DNA from: JABDKJ01 sp039028335
GTDB lineage: Bacteria; Bacteroidota; Bacteroidia; Flavobacteriales_D; JABDKJ01
Assembly (NCBI GenBank): GCA_039028335.1
Contig: JBCCIF010000038.1
Span: 1 to 30,423 of the forward strand
Length of the DNA: 30,423 bases
Reading direction: 5' to 3'
Positions 15,426 to 23,114 of this stretch are shown here, in pieces; within the stretch, counting starts at the first letter, position 1; every line of letters starts with the position of its first letter. The notes below the pieces were generated by a model. It saw only the letters and a list, made by a program, of their open reading frames with translations. It was not told the DNA's origin and ran no database searches. The position numbers and the translations under genes were made by a program.

Positions 15426-15464
15426 CCCCAATTTTCGCAATGAGAATTGGGGTTTTCTTTTGCT
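15426..15464 (+). terminator. Rho-independent terminator after the TlpA-like gene
   Basis: A stem of CCCCAATT (15426-15433) and AATTGGGG (15445-15452) is extended inward by three further pairs, including one G-U, around a GCAAT loop. TTTTCTTTT follows. It lies 26 bases after the stop codon. Confidence 0.85.
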
Positions 15465-15476
15465 CTTTTATCTTCG
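15447..15476 (+). promoter_or_regulatory. Candidate promoter of the Nif3-like gene, overlapping the terminator
   Basis: TTG (15447-15449), 19 bases, then TATCTTCG (15469-15476), which matches TAnnTTTG at six of eight positions, including the two free ones. The spacing is ideal, but the predicted start falls at about the ATG at 15482, so the mRNA would be leaderless or nearly so. Weak evidence. Confidence 0.3.
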
Positions 15477-15481
15477 TGTCA

Positions 15482-16576
15482 ATGAAAATAAAAGAGATTA
15501 TTTCTTTCTTAGAATCTTGGGCTCCTCCTTCATATCAAGAGAGCTATGATAATTCAGGCCTCATATGTGGAGATAAGAATTGGGATTTCAAAGGCTTATT
15601 ATGCACGTTAGACTGTCTAGAACAGACTATAGAAGAGGCCATAGAAAAAGATTGTAACTTAATTGTAGCTCATCATCCAATTGTCTTCAAAGGACTGAAG
15701 AAAATCAATGGTAAGAATTATGTAGAAAGAGTTGTGATTAAGGCTATTAAGAATGATATCGCAATATTCGCGATTCACACCAATTTGGATAATGTTCACA
15801 ATGGTGTTAATTCGAAAATAGCCGATCGGATTGGTCTTCAAAATCAAAAAGTACTTATTCCAAAAAAGACCTTGTTAAGGAAGCTTGAAGTATATTGCCC
15901 AACAGAGGAAGCGGATAAAGTCAGAACAGCGCTTTTTGAACTTGGTGCTGGGGACTTTACAAATTATTCGCATTGCAGTTTTAATTTGCATGGTCAAGGT
16001 ACTTTTATGCCGAATGACAAGGCCTCGCCTCATATTGGAGAGAAGAATGTCTTGCATAAAGGAGAAGAAATAAAAGTTGAGCTTGTATTTCCTGCTCATT
16101 TGACCTCTCCAATAATGCACAAATTGAATGAAGTGCATCCTTACGAAGAAGTTGCCTATCAGTTATTGCAAATGGAGAATGAATATCAATTCGTAGGTTC
16201 AGGGATGATAGGAATGTTAGAAAATGAAATGACCATAAGCTCTTTTTTCGATTTATTGAAAAGTCAAATGAACGTTTCTGTTATTAGGCATACTAAGACA
16301 GTAAAAGAACAAGTAAGAAAAATTGCCTTGATGGGCGGCTCAGGTAGTTTTGGATTAGCGGCTGCTAAAGCCCAAGGGGCAGATGTTTATCTTAGTGCAG
16401 ACTTCAAATACCATGAATTTTTTGATGCCGATAATCAAATAGTAATAGCTGATATTGGTCATTATGAAAGCGAAGCCTTTACAATAGAGCTATTAAGTGA
16501 TCGCTTAAAAGAAAAATTTCCTAATTTTGTCGTCCTTTTGACGGAGATCAATACAAATCCCGTTAATTATTATTAG
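15482..16576 (+). CDS. Nif3-like dinuclear metal centre protein (DUF34/YbgI family)
   Basis: A cytosolic 364-residue protein of the Nif3/YbgI family, which forms ring-shaped hexamers with a two-metal site. Its substrate is not firmly known; a GTP cyclohydrolase-like or metal-insertase role has been proposed. Metal ligand motifs are visible: AHHPIVFKG (H64, H65), HTNLDNVHNG (H99, D103) and GHYESE near the C-terminus. The central insert VHPYEEVAYQL is the PII-like domain seen in the longer bacterial members. I prefer the ATG at 15482 over the one at 15440, because the earlier start lies inside the terminator stem and adds a non-homologous hydrophobic extension. It is followed after 6 bases by the zinc-ribbon gene. 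Confidence 0.92.
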   Translation: MKIKEIISFLESWAPPSYQESYDNSGLICGDKNWDFKGLLCTLDCLEQTIEEAIEKDCNLIVAHHPIVFKGLKKINGKNYVERVVIKAIKNDIAIFAIHTNLDNVHNGVNSKIADRIGLQNQKVLIPKKTLLRKLEVYCPTEEADKVRTALFELGAGDFTNYSHCSFNLHGQGTFMPNDKASPHIGEKNVLHKGEEIKVELVFPAHLTSPIMHKLNEVHPYEEVAYQLLQMENEYQFVGSGMIGMLENEMTISSFFDLLKSQMNVSVIRHTKTVKEQVRKIALMGGSGSFGLAAAKAQGADVYLSADFKYHEFFDADNQIVIADIGHYESEAFTIELLSDRLKEKFPNFVVLLTEINTNPVNYY

Positions 16577-16582
16577 AAAAAT

Positions 16583-17377
16583 ATGGCAACAAAATCAGAA
16601 AACATCATTGAACAGAAGCTTGAAGCTTTATGGACACTACAACAAATAGATTCTAAAATTGATGAGATTCGGTTCACTAGAGGAGAGCTTCCTTTGGAAG
16701 TTCAGGATTTAGAAGATGAGGTGCAAGGTCTAGAAACGAGACTTTCTAAATTGGAAGAAGAGATCCAAAGTCTGGACGAGCAAGTAGCAGAAAAGAAAAA
16801 TGCCATAAAGGAATCTAAAGCTGCAATAAAGAAATACGAAGGGCAGCAAAGTAAAGTAAGAAATAACAGAGAGTTCGAATCTCTGAATAAAGAAATTGAA
16901 TTTCAAGATTTGGAAATTCAGTTAGCAGAAAAGCGCATCAAAGAATTTGGTGCAATGATGGATGCAAAAAAAGTGCTGATCGAAGAATCTAAAGAGGTAT
17001 TAAAAGGTCGCTCGAAAGACTTAAAAACCAAAAAAGGAGAATTAGATCAGATCATTGCTGAAACGGAGAAAGAAGAAAGCTCGATGCTGAAGAAATCCAA
17101 AGCGGCTGAAAAAGTCATAGATGATAGATTGATTGCTGCCTATAAAAGGATTCGAAGCAATGCAAGAAATGGCTTAGCAGTAGTTTCAGTTGAGAGAGAT
17201 GCCTGTGGAGGGTGCTTTAATAAGATTCCACCTCAGCGTCAACTTGATATCAAATCTCACAAGAAGATTATCGTATGCGAACATTGTGGAAGAATTTTGG
17301 TAGACAAGGGTGAAAAAGCACCAGTGGAAGAAAAACCAAAAAAGCGTACTTCAAGAAAGGCAAAAGCTAAAGCTTAA
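16583..17377 (+). CDS. Coiled-coil zinc-ribbon protein (C4-type, DUF164 family)
   Basis: A 264-residue protein with a long coiled coil from about residue 10 to 190, rich in Glu, Lys and Leu heptads. A C-terminal zinc ribbon follows with C208-x2-C211 and C232-x2-C235 (ACGGCFNKIPP and CEHCGRILVD). The tail after residue 245 is basic (KPKKRTSRKAKAKA). Members of this family are often encoded next to Nif3-like genes, as here with a 6-base gap, so the two proteins probably act together. The function is unknown. It resembles other coiled-coil zinc-ribbon proteins thought to bind nucleic acid, but that is inference. Confidence 0.9.
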   Translation: MATKSENIIEQKLEALWTLQQIDSKIDEIRFTRGELPLEVQDLEDEVQGLETRLSKLEEEIQSLDEQVAEKKNAIKESKAAIKKYEGQQSKVRNNREFESLNKEIEFQDLEIQLAEKRIKEFGAMMDAKKVLIEESKEVLKGRSKDLKTKKGELDQIIAETEKEESSMLKKSKAAEKVIDDRLIAAYKRIRSNARNGLAVVSVERDACGGCFNKIPPQRQLDIKSHKKIIVCEHCGRILVDKGEKAPVEEKPKKRTSRKAKAKA

Positions 17378-17382
17378 GCTTT
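17369..17382. repeat. 14-bp perfect palindrome between two convergent genes
   Basis: AAAGCTTAAGCTTT spans the stop codon of the plus-strand zinc-ribbon gene and reaches the stop of the minus-strand gene, which are only four bases apart. It could form a small hairpin in either transcript, but it is short and AT-rich. Confidence 0.4.
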
Positions 17383-18845
17383 TAAAATCTCGTTCCGTAA
17401 GTAAATCGAAAGGTATTGTTTTCATGCCTCAGACTTGTTGCTTGGACTAAGGCTGGGTCATAGAGGTATAAGTCATTTTCGAATCGCGTATGTTTCAGTG
17501 CGAAATCGAAATATGACCATGCGCTCAGTTTAAATCGCAATCCAGCTGCAATAATAAGTCGCTCAGGACTCTGGGTAGCGATGTTTTCTTGAAATGGATT
17601 TTCATAATAGGCAAATCCCGCGCGCACACTTAAGGGTAAAAATCTATACTCTCCTCCAATTCTAATGTTATTGGCCTGTTGATATTGTTTGCTTATTTCT
17701 TCATTCGCAAAAGTGAAATCAGCTGGGCTATTTTGAGAGGGATTCAACTTAGAACCAGCGTAATTAACCGATTCGTAGTCTATGTTAATCAATCCTTTTT
17801 TACCCAATACATAAGCAATGCTAGCTTGGTAGCGAGATGGAGTTCTTAAATTATAGATATTGAAGCCATCGGGACTGTTTTGAGAATAAGATTCTCCTCC
17901 CTGGAAATTCGTGCTTAAACTACTCCGCCATATATCTTCGAGTTCATAAAAATAAGTAGGAGAGTGCCATGCACCTCCCAATCTAATTGCGTCTGTAATT
18001 TTATAGATCAATCCAATATTGAAATTAATTCCTGTTCCGCTCGTTTCAAGCTCTTCCAAATACGTCCAATCCTCCAACTGATCATTGGCATAGTCTTCTC
18101 GGATTAATTCTCTATACGTAGACTCTTCAGTATATTGGATACCCGTGAGCCCAATGCTTGCTCCTGCATGTAATCGATCGTCATAGTTTAATCCGAATGC
18201 CAGGTCCGTTTGGCTTACACGTCCTTTCGTTTCTATGTATTTTATCTGCTCCAATTCTCCACCTGGGAATTCAGAGACGTACTCATTAGTAGCTCCAGTA
18301 GGATTGATTAAAAAGGTTTCCCAAGCCAAAAAAGAAGTGAATGGCAACTCGTTCTGAAAATTATTGAAGTCGAGTCCGTTCGCTTGATTGGCGAATACAT
18401 CTGATAAAGAACTGGCGCTATTGGTGCCTTGAATACTATAGTTGTTTTGAAATTCCTGAATGCGATTGTAATTAACCCCAAAATGACTGTATTTTATCTT
18501 GGAGCCTTCTCTTCCTGGAAAAGCAAGGGCAAAACCTAAATTACCTAGATTGAAATTTAACTTGCTGTCGCTCATCGTAGTTCCATAATGAACGGCCTCC
18601 GAATTGTTGATGCTTATCCCCGGAGATAGCGAAAATTCGCTTGATCGGTAAACTGCGATGGAAGCCGGATTTCCATATATGGCAGAAAGATCTCCTCCAA
18701 GAGCGCCCATTGATCCTGCCATGCCTGTATATCTCGCTGAGCCATTGAAGTCAGTGAATGAATACCTTAGTGCATCGACTTCGTTCTGGGCTGTAAGAAT
18801 TCCGCTTGCCAGTATTCCGGCAACTATTAAAATGTATTTATACAT
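17382..18845 (-). CDS. Outer membrane beta-barrel protein, OMPP1/FadL/TodX-like
   Basis: A 487-residue protein with a signal peptide (MYKYILIVAGILASGILTAQ). The mature start has the ALRYSFTDFNGSARYTGMAG-type sequence and a GGDLSAIYGNPAS motif, seen in Bacteroidota proteins of the outer-membrane transport superfamily that includes FadL and PorV. Alternating amphipathic strands and an ending in aromatic plus charged residues (FRFTYGTRF) fit a barrel inserted by the BAM complex. The family moves hydrophobic compounds across the outer membrane; the substrate here is unknown. It lies 18 bases after the lipoprotein gene at 18864-20297 and is probably co-transcribed with it. Confidence 0.82.
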   Translation of the reverse strand: MYKYILIVAGILASGILTAQNEVDALRYSFTDFNGSARYTGMAGSMGALGGDLSAIYGNPASIAVYRSSEFSLSPGISINNSEAVHYGTTMSDSKLNFNLGNLGFALAFPGREGSKIKYSHFGVNYNRIQEFQNNYSIQGTNSASSLSDVFANQANGLDFNNFQNELPFTSFLAWETFLINPTGATNEYVSEFPGGELEQIKYIETKGRVSQTDLAFGLNYDDRLHAGASIGLTGIQYTEESTYRELIREDYANDQLEDWTYLEELETSGTGINFNIGLIYKITDAIRLGGAWHSPTYFYELEDIWRSSLSTNFQGGESYSQNSPDGFNIYNLRTPSRYQASIAYVLGKKGLINIDYESVNYAGSKLNPSQNSPADFTFANEEISKQYQQANNIRIGGEYRFLPLSVRAGFAYYENPFQENIATQSPERLIIAAGLRFKLSAWSYFDFALKHTRFENDLYLYDPALVQATSLRHENNTFRFTYGTRF

Positions 18846-18863
18846 GTCAGTGGCTATTGAGAA

Positions 18864-20297
18864 TTATTTACCTCTTGAGCGTGAACTTCTGCTTGAGCCA
18901 GAGCTTCTTGACCCTGAAGAACTTCTCGAACCTGAACTTCTAGAATAACTTCCACTTGATCTTGAAGAGCCCGAACTTCTGTTGTAACTCTTGTTCGATC
19001 TAGACGAATTTGAACTTCTATTGTAGCTTCTATTCGAATTCGATGAGTTAGAACTTCTATTATAGCTTCTATTCGAATTCGATGAATTAGAACTTCTGTT
19101 ATGACTCTTGTTGGAGCGTGAAGGCCTCGAATTGCCATACGAACTGTTCGAACGACTCTGACCAGAATTTTTTGGTCTGCTATAGCCATTTGAACTTGAT
19201 CTGTTGCTTATTCTGCGCACATTTTCTGTCTGTGTGCTATTACTTGGCTTCGCATCGTTTGAGCTAGGCTTAAGGTTTTCACCTCTAGATGAATTACTTT
19301 GAGTGCTGCTTAGGGAAGGCCTAGTCGTAGCCGAATTTGAGTTTGTCGCTGAAGGTCTCGAACTGTTGGATTCAGGTCGTTCAGTGACTGCAGAAGGTCG
19401 GCTTTCAGAAATACTTGGACGTGACTGGACTTCCGTTGAACTACTTGGACGAGCTTGATCAGAGGCAACGCTGGGTCTATTTACTGTAGATCCAGCTCCG
19501 GGCTTGCTTATCAATATATTATTTGAAGGTCTCTCTACAAAATCATTATTTCCAATGGAATTATTTGGGCGGTCAAAGCTGTAGTTATTGTGATTTACAG
19601 CCGGCTTGGACTCATAAGTATATGGATTTGATGTTGAAGTACTTGCTGCCGTCAAAGACAACCTGTTTCCAAAATAAGTATTTGAGCCAATTCCTTGGTC
19701 AGCTGATGCACCGTACCAGCCATAGGGGTTTCCAAATCCCGGACAACCGTAATTCCATGCGTAGGGATTTCCCCATCCGCCACCATTCCACGGAGAATTC
19801 CAACCCCAGAAGGGATCATTCCATCCATAGTAGCCATTCCATGCATAAGGATTCCCCCATCCACCACCATACCAAGGTGAATTCCATCCTGTATTCCATG
19901 AATTATATCCCCATGCAGTAGACCATCCCCAGGGACTTGCAAAAACACTTACTCCAGTTCTCCATGGTCGAAATGGCCTATAAGGGGTGTAGCCCCAAAA
20001 GGGATCGTAAAAATAGAATCCAGTTAAGGCATTGTATCTTCTAAATCGATTTGTGTTGCCATAAAAGTTATCTCCATAGTAATTGTTGATGACTGTTCCC
20101 TCTTCCAATGACTTTGCTTCATTCTCGTCATAATAGTCGTCAGATTCAGCATCTGTATAACCAGAGTAATCTACATAGGCCACATCATCAGATGCAGTCC
20201 AGTAAATGTCGTCTTCTACATATGCGGTTGTCTGCTTGTTTTTTGAACAAGAAGCTAAGAAAAGTAACAAAGCGAATAAAAAGAGTGAATTTTTCAT
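18864..20297 (-). CDS. Low-complexity repeat lipoprotein
   Basis: The start at 20297 gives MKNSLFLFALLLFLASC, a lipoprotein signal with lipobox LASC; upstream in-frame ATGs at 20309 and 20339 would only lengthen the N-terminus. The mature protein (about 460 residues) has three zones. An acidic Asp/Tyr zone contains DDIYWTASDD. A Trp/Gly/Tyr/Asn zone has an 84-base repeat encoding WNSPW-GGGWGNPYAWN. A long Ser/Asn/Arg zone includes a 39-base tandem repeat and ends SSRSSRSRGK. Related Bacteroidota proteins, as I recall, are hypothetical and sometimes mislabelled as vitellogenin-like or prolyl-tRNA synthetase. It may be surface-exposed or bind glycan or nucleic acid through the basic tail, but this is inference. 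It is the first gene of the pair with the outer-membrane protein. Confidence 0.85.
   Translation of the reverse strand: MKNSLFLFALLLFLASCSKNKQTTAYVEDDIYWTASDDVAYVDYSGYTDAESDDYYDENEAKSLEEGTVINNYYGDNFYGNTNRFRRYNALTGFYFYDPFWGYTPYRPFRPWRTGVSVFASPWGWSTAWGYNSWNTGWNSPWYGGGWGNPYAWNGYYGWNDPFWGWNSPWNGGGWGNPYAWNYGCPGFGNPYGWYGASADQGIGSNTYFGNRLSLTAASTSTSNPYTYESKPAVNHNNYSFDRPNNSIGNNDFVERPSNNILISKPGAGSTVNRPSVASDQARPSSSTEVQSRPSISESRPSAVTERPESNSSRPSATNSNSATTRPSLSSTQSNSSRGENLKPSSNDAKPSNSTQTENVRRISNRSSSNGYSRPKNSGQSRSNSSYGNSRPSRSNKSHNRSSNSSNSNRSYNRSSNSSNSNRSYNRSSNSSRSNKSYNRSSGSSRSSGSYSRSSGSRSSSGSRSSGSSRSSRSRGK
18973..19118 (-). repeat. 39-base tandem repeat in the Ser/Arg-rich tail
   Basis: About 3.7 copies with a 39-base period start at 18973, 19012, 19051 and 19090. 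The two central copies are almost identical. Each encodes 13 residues of the type SNRSYNRSSNSSN, so the frame is kept and copy number can change without breaking the protein. Confidence 0.85.
19752..19887 (-). repeat. 84-base period repeat in the Trp/Gly-rich zone
   Basis: Copies at 19752-19803 and 19836-19887 are diverged but clearly related and encode WNSPW-GGGWGNPYAWN twice. The period is 28 codons, so it is in frame. Confidence 0.75.
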
Positions 20298-20410
20298 GGA
20301 GATATTCATTATTTGTTTATTTGACCTCAAATTTTGCAAATCGTTTAAAAAAATATAAAAGTTAAAATTTTGTTAAATGTGATGCAAAATCCATACCAGA
20401 ATATACGAAG

Positions 20411-21889
20411 ATGGGCAAAAATTTGATATCGCGAGAAGAAGATTACTCAAAATGGTACAATGAATTGGTAGAAAAAGCCGATTTAGCGCAACATTCTGAT
20501 GTGCGCGGATGTATGGTCATTAAGCCGCATGGTTATGGAATTTGGGAAAAGATGCAAAGTGCATTGGACAAAATGTTCAAGGATACTGGTCATCAAAACG
20601 CTTATTTTCCCCTTCTTGTACCCAAGAGTCTTTTCGAAGCTGAAGAAAAAAATGCAGAAGGTTTTGCTAAAGAATGTGCGGTTGTTACCCACTATAGATT
20701 AAAGACGGACGAAGAGAATCCCGGTAAATTAATTGTAGATCCTAAAGCAAGTCTTGAGGAAGAGCTGATTATACGACCCACTTCTGAAGCAATAATTTGG
20801 AATACCTACAAAGGTTGGATCCAATCTTATCGCGATTTACCCATTTTAATAAATCAATGGGCGAACGTAATGCGTTGGGAAATGCGAACTCGTCTTTTTC
20901 TCAGAACAGCGGAATTTCTCTGGCAAGAAGGACATACAGCCCATGCAAGTAAAGAAGAAGCATTGAAAGAGACCAGACAGATGCTAGATGTCTATGCAGA
21001 CTTTGCAGAAAACTTCATGGCGGTACCTGTGGTCAAAGGGGTCAAGTCAGAGAGCGAGCGATTTGCTGGTGCTGAGGACACCTATTCCATTGAAGCGTTA
21101 ATGCAAGATGGTAAGGCTTTGCAGGCTGGAACGTCTCATTTTTTAGGTCAAAATTTTGCAGAAGCCTTTGATGTGAAATTCACGGACAAGGAAGGAAAAC
21201 AAGACTTGGTTTGGGCGACTTCATGGGGAGTGTCTACCCGATTAATTGGTGCTTTAATTATGAGCCATTCGGATGATGATGGATTGGTTCTTCCGCCTAA
21301 ACTAGCTCCACTTCAAGCTGTTATTGTGCCTATTTTTAAAGGAGAAGATGAGCTCAAATTAATCCAAGAAAAAGCTCAACCCATTATTGATGCAATAAAA
21401 GCAGAAGGTGTCTCAATCAAATTAGATGATAACGATACGAAAAAACCAGGTTGGAAATTCGCAGAATACGAAATGAAAGGAATCCCTGTTCGTCTGGCAC
21501 TCGGAAGAAGGGATATCGAGAACGGAACCATTGAGATTGCTCGTAGAGACACAAAAGAAAAAGAACTCGTTCCTATAGAAAAAGCAGCAGAAAGAGTAGT
21601 GGCTTTGATGGATGAAATTCAAGCGAATTTATTCGATAAGGCACTTAAATTCAGAGAAACAAATACGCATAGAGCCGATAATTGGGAAGAGTTTAAGGAC
21701 ATTATAGAGAATAAAGGAGGTTTCGTTTTAGCGCATTGGGACGGGACTGAAGAATCTGAAAATGCGATAAAGGAAGAAACAAAAGCAACAATTCGGAATA
21801 TTCCATTTGATAGCCCACTGGAAGAGGGTAAATGCATTTTTTCTGGCAACCCTTCAAAACAGCGCGTATTATTTGCAAAAGCTTATTAA
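20411..21889 (+). CDS. proS: Proline--tRNA ligase, archaeal/eukaryotic-type
   Basis: A class II aminoacyl-tRNA synthetase that charges tRNA-Pro. At 492 residues it is the short form without the bacterial editing insertion domain. Visible elements are IRPTSEAIIWNTYKGWI, the motif 2 region RWEMRTRLFLRTAEFLWQEG, the motif 3-like GVSTRLIGALIMSHSDDDG, and the C-terminal anticodon-binding domain with LGRRDIENG. This type is normal in Bacteroidota and scattered elsewhere in bacteria. It is divergent from the lipoprotein gene across an AT-rich gap of 113 bases without an obvious consensus promoter. It is followed after 3 bases by an unknown gene that is probably co-transcribed. Confidence 0.97.
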   Translation: MGKNLISREEDYSKWYNELVEKADLAQHSDVRGCMVIKPHGYGIWEKMQSALDKMFKDTGHQNAYFPLLVPKSLFEAEEKNAEGFAKECAVVTHYRLKTDEENPGKLIVDPKASLEEELIIRPTSEAIIWNTYKGWIQSYRDLPILINQWANVMRWEMRTRLFLRTAEFLWQEGHTAHASKEEALKETRQMLDVYADFAENFMAVPVVKGVKSESERFAGAEDTYSIEALMQDGKALQAGTSHFLGQNFAEAFDVKFTDKEGKQDLVWATSWGVSTRLIGALIMSHSDDDGLVLPPKLAPLQAVIVPIFKGEDELKLIQEKAQPIIDAIKAEGVSIKLDDNDTKKPGWKFAEYEMKGIPVRLALGRRDIENGTIEIARRDTKEKELVPIEKAAERVVALMDEIQANLFDKALKFRETNTHRADNWEEFKDIIENKGGFVLAHWDGTEESENAIKEETKATIRNIPFDSPLEEGKCIFSGNPSKQRVLFAKAY

Positions 21890-21892
21890 ACT

Positions 21893-22585
21893 ATGACGGA
21901 TCCCAAAACAGACGAACTCATTATTCAGACGATTAAAGACAAAGCATGTCTTAAGAGAAATGTCTTTGAAAACCTTACCTCTCAATGGGATAAATTCAAA
22001 GATGTCATTCAAGGATATCATAAGAATGTCCAAGATGAAATTCACGGTTTTGATAAACGTATACGAGCGGAGTATAATTCAAGAGGTGAATACGATTGCC
22101 GTTTAACGGTAGGGGGAGACACGCTAGTTTTTCACATGCATACCAATGTCTTCCAATTTGACCAAACAAGTCATGTTTGGAAAACCGGATATATAAAAGA
22201 AGACGAGGGCAGATCTTTTGTTGGGATCATTCACATTTATAATTTTTTATATGACTCCCTTAAGATGAACAGGGTCAATGACCTGGGATATATGATTGGT
22301 AGGATATTCATTAATAAGGACAATCATTTTTTGGTTGAAGGAAAGCGTCAAATGGGTTATTTGTTCAATGATTTTGTGAATAATGAGTTCACCGAAGATC
22401 AAATGAAGAAAATCATACAAAGCGCCTTGCTTTATACGCTCGCATTCGATCTATACGTACCTCCTTATAACGAGATCCAAATGTTGACGGTGAGCCAAAT
22501 TCAAGAATTAAGCAGTGACTTAAAAATTCAGACCGGAAAGCGACTCGGATTTCAATTTACTGGCGATACACCGGACAGCGAATAA
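21893..22585 (+). CDS. Conserved hypothetical protein
   Basis: A 230-residue cytosolic protein with no signal peptide or membrane segment, which I do not recognise by function. It has an N-terminal helical part (residues 1-55), a middle beta-rich part with GEYDCRLTVGGDTLVFHMHT and VWKTGYIKEDEGRSFVGII, and a helical part with NDLGYMIGRIFINKDNHFLV. It ends in a QELSSDLKIQTGKRLGFQF segment. Its start lies 3 bases after the proS stop, so it is probably translated from the same mRNA. That position alone does not show a role in tRNA charging. The even codon use suggests a resident gene, not a recent arrival. Confidence 0.8.
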   Translation: MTDPKTDELIIQTIKDKACLKRNVFENLTSQWDKFKDVIQGYHKNVQDEIHGFDKRIRAEYNSRGEYDCRLTVGGDTLVFHMHTNVFQFDQTSHVWKTGYIKEDEGRSFVGIIHIYNFLYDSLKMNRVNDLGYMIGRIFINKDNHFLVEGKRQMGYLFNDFVNNEFTEDQMKKIIQSALLYTLAFDLYVPPYNEIQMLTVSQIQELSSDLKIQTGKRLGFQFTGDTPDSE

Positions 22586-22635
22586 ACAGGCAAGATTGAA
22601 TATGTGCAAACATGCAACTCTTTAAGGGCTTTTCC

Positions 22636-22674
22636 GTACCTATAATCTCTAAAATTGGGACAGAATTTAGGTAC
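22636..22674. repeat. Inverted repeat upstream of tRNA-Glu
   Basis: GTACCTA (22636-22642) and TAGGTAC (22668-22674) form a 7-bp inverted repeat around a 25-base loop, with an inner AAATT/AATTT that could extend it. There is no T-tract, so it does not look like a terminator. It ends 18 bases before the -33 element of the tRNA promoter and might be an operator, but this is weak. Confidence 0.35.
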
Positions 22675-22692
22675 AATAGCTTGGATTTATGT

Positions 22693-22722
22693 TTGTTGCA
22701 AATGAAAAATGTTATACATTTG
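22693..22722 (+). promoter_or_regulatory. Consensus promoter of tRNA-Glu and rpsT
   Basis: TTG (22693-22695), exactly 19 bases, then TACATTTG (22715-22722), followed by CACTCC. This is a full Bacteroidota sigma-A promoter with the same -7 sequence and spacing as the ribosomal operon promoter. The predicted start is about 20 bases before the mature tRNA. Confidence 0.85.
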
Positions 22723-22749
22723 CACTCCAATTTTTGAAAATTAAAATTT

Positions 22750-22821
22750 GGCCCGTTCGTCTATCGGCTAGGACTCCAGGTTTTCATCCTGGCAAGAGGG
22801 GTTCGATTCCCCTACGGGCTA
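22750..22821 (+). tRNA. tRNA-Glu (anticodon TTC)
   Basis: A complete 72-base cloverleaf. The acceptor stem GGCCCGT/ACGGGCT has a G-U first pair, the D stem is GTCT/GGAC, and the anticodon stem CCAGG/CCTGG encloses the loop TTTTCAT with anticodon TTC. The variable loop has four bases, and the T stem AGGGG/CCCCT encloses TTCGATT. The discriminator is A. CCA is not encoded (CTA follows), so it is added after transcription. Confidence 0.97.
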
Positions 22822-22837
22822 CTAGATTTAAAAGCAT

Positions 22838-23089
22838 ATGGCTAATCATAAATCAGCAATAAAGAGAATTCGTTCAAACGAAAAGAAACGACTGAGAAAT
22901 AAGTACGCTCACAAGACGACCAGAAATGCGGTTAGAAAGTTGAGAGCAACGACAGATAAAAAAGATGCGAGCGAGCAATTGCCTGCTGTAGTTGGTCTTA
23001 TTGATCGTTTGGTTAAAAAGAACATTATTCACAAGAACAAGGGCGGAAACTTGAAATCTAAGTTAACGCGACACGTAGCTGGATTATAA
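22838..23089 (+). CDS. rpsT: 30S ribosomal protein S20 (bS20)
   Basis: S20 binds the 16S rRNA 5' domain and helix 44. It has 83 residues, starts MANHKSAIKRIRSNEKKRLR and ends in the conserved IHKNKGGNLKSKLTRHV. It begins 16 bases after the tRNA-Glu gene and has no promoter of its own, so it must be made from the tRNA precursor transcript, with processing at the tRNA 3' end freeing the mRNA. A strong terminator follows 25 bases after its stop. Confidence 0.97.
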   Translation: MANHKSAIKRIRSNEKKRLRNKYAHKTTRNAVRKLRATTDKKDASEQLPAVVGLIDRLVKKNIIHKNKGGNLKSKLTRHVAGL

Positions 23090-23114
23090 GGATTATTCCT
23101 AGCCAAAAAGATTG

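Noticed and set aside
15440..15481. Earlier ATG for the Nif3-like gene
   Set aside because: It lies inside the terminator stem of the preceding gene and adds a hydrophobic stretch not seen in the family; the family start MKIKEIISFLE matches the ATG at 15482.
18973..19118. CRISPR array
   Set aside because: The repeats are directly adjacent without spacers and lie in frame inside a coding sequence.
18854..19189. Arg/Ile/Val-rich reading frame on the minus strand
   Set aside because: It is an alternate frame of the Ser/Arg-rich tail repeat; its regular composition comes from the repeat itself.
19523..19921. Plus-strand reading frame opposite the lipoprotein gene
   Set aside because: It is antisense to the Trp/Gly-rich repeat zone and has no start signal or recognisable domain.
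18864..20297. Second prolyl-tRNA synthetase, a label sometimes given to such proteins
   Set aside because: It has a lipoprotein signal and low-complexity repeats and no class II synthetase motif; the true proS is at 20411-21889.
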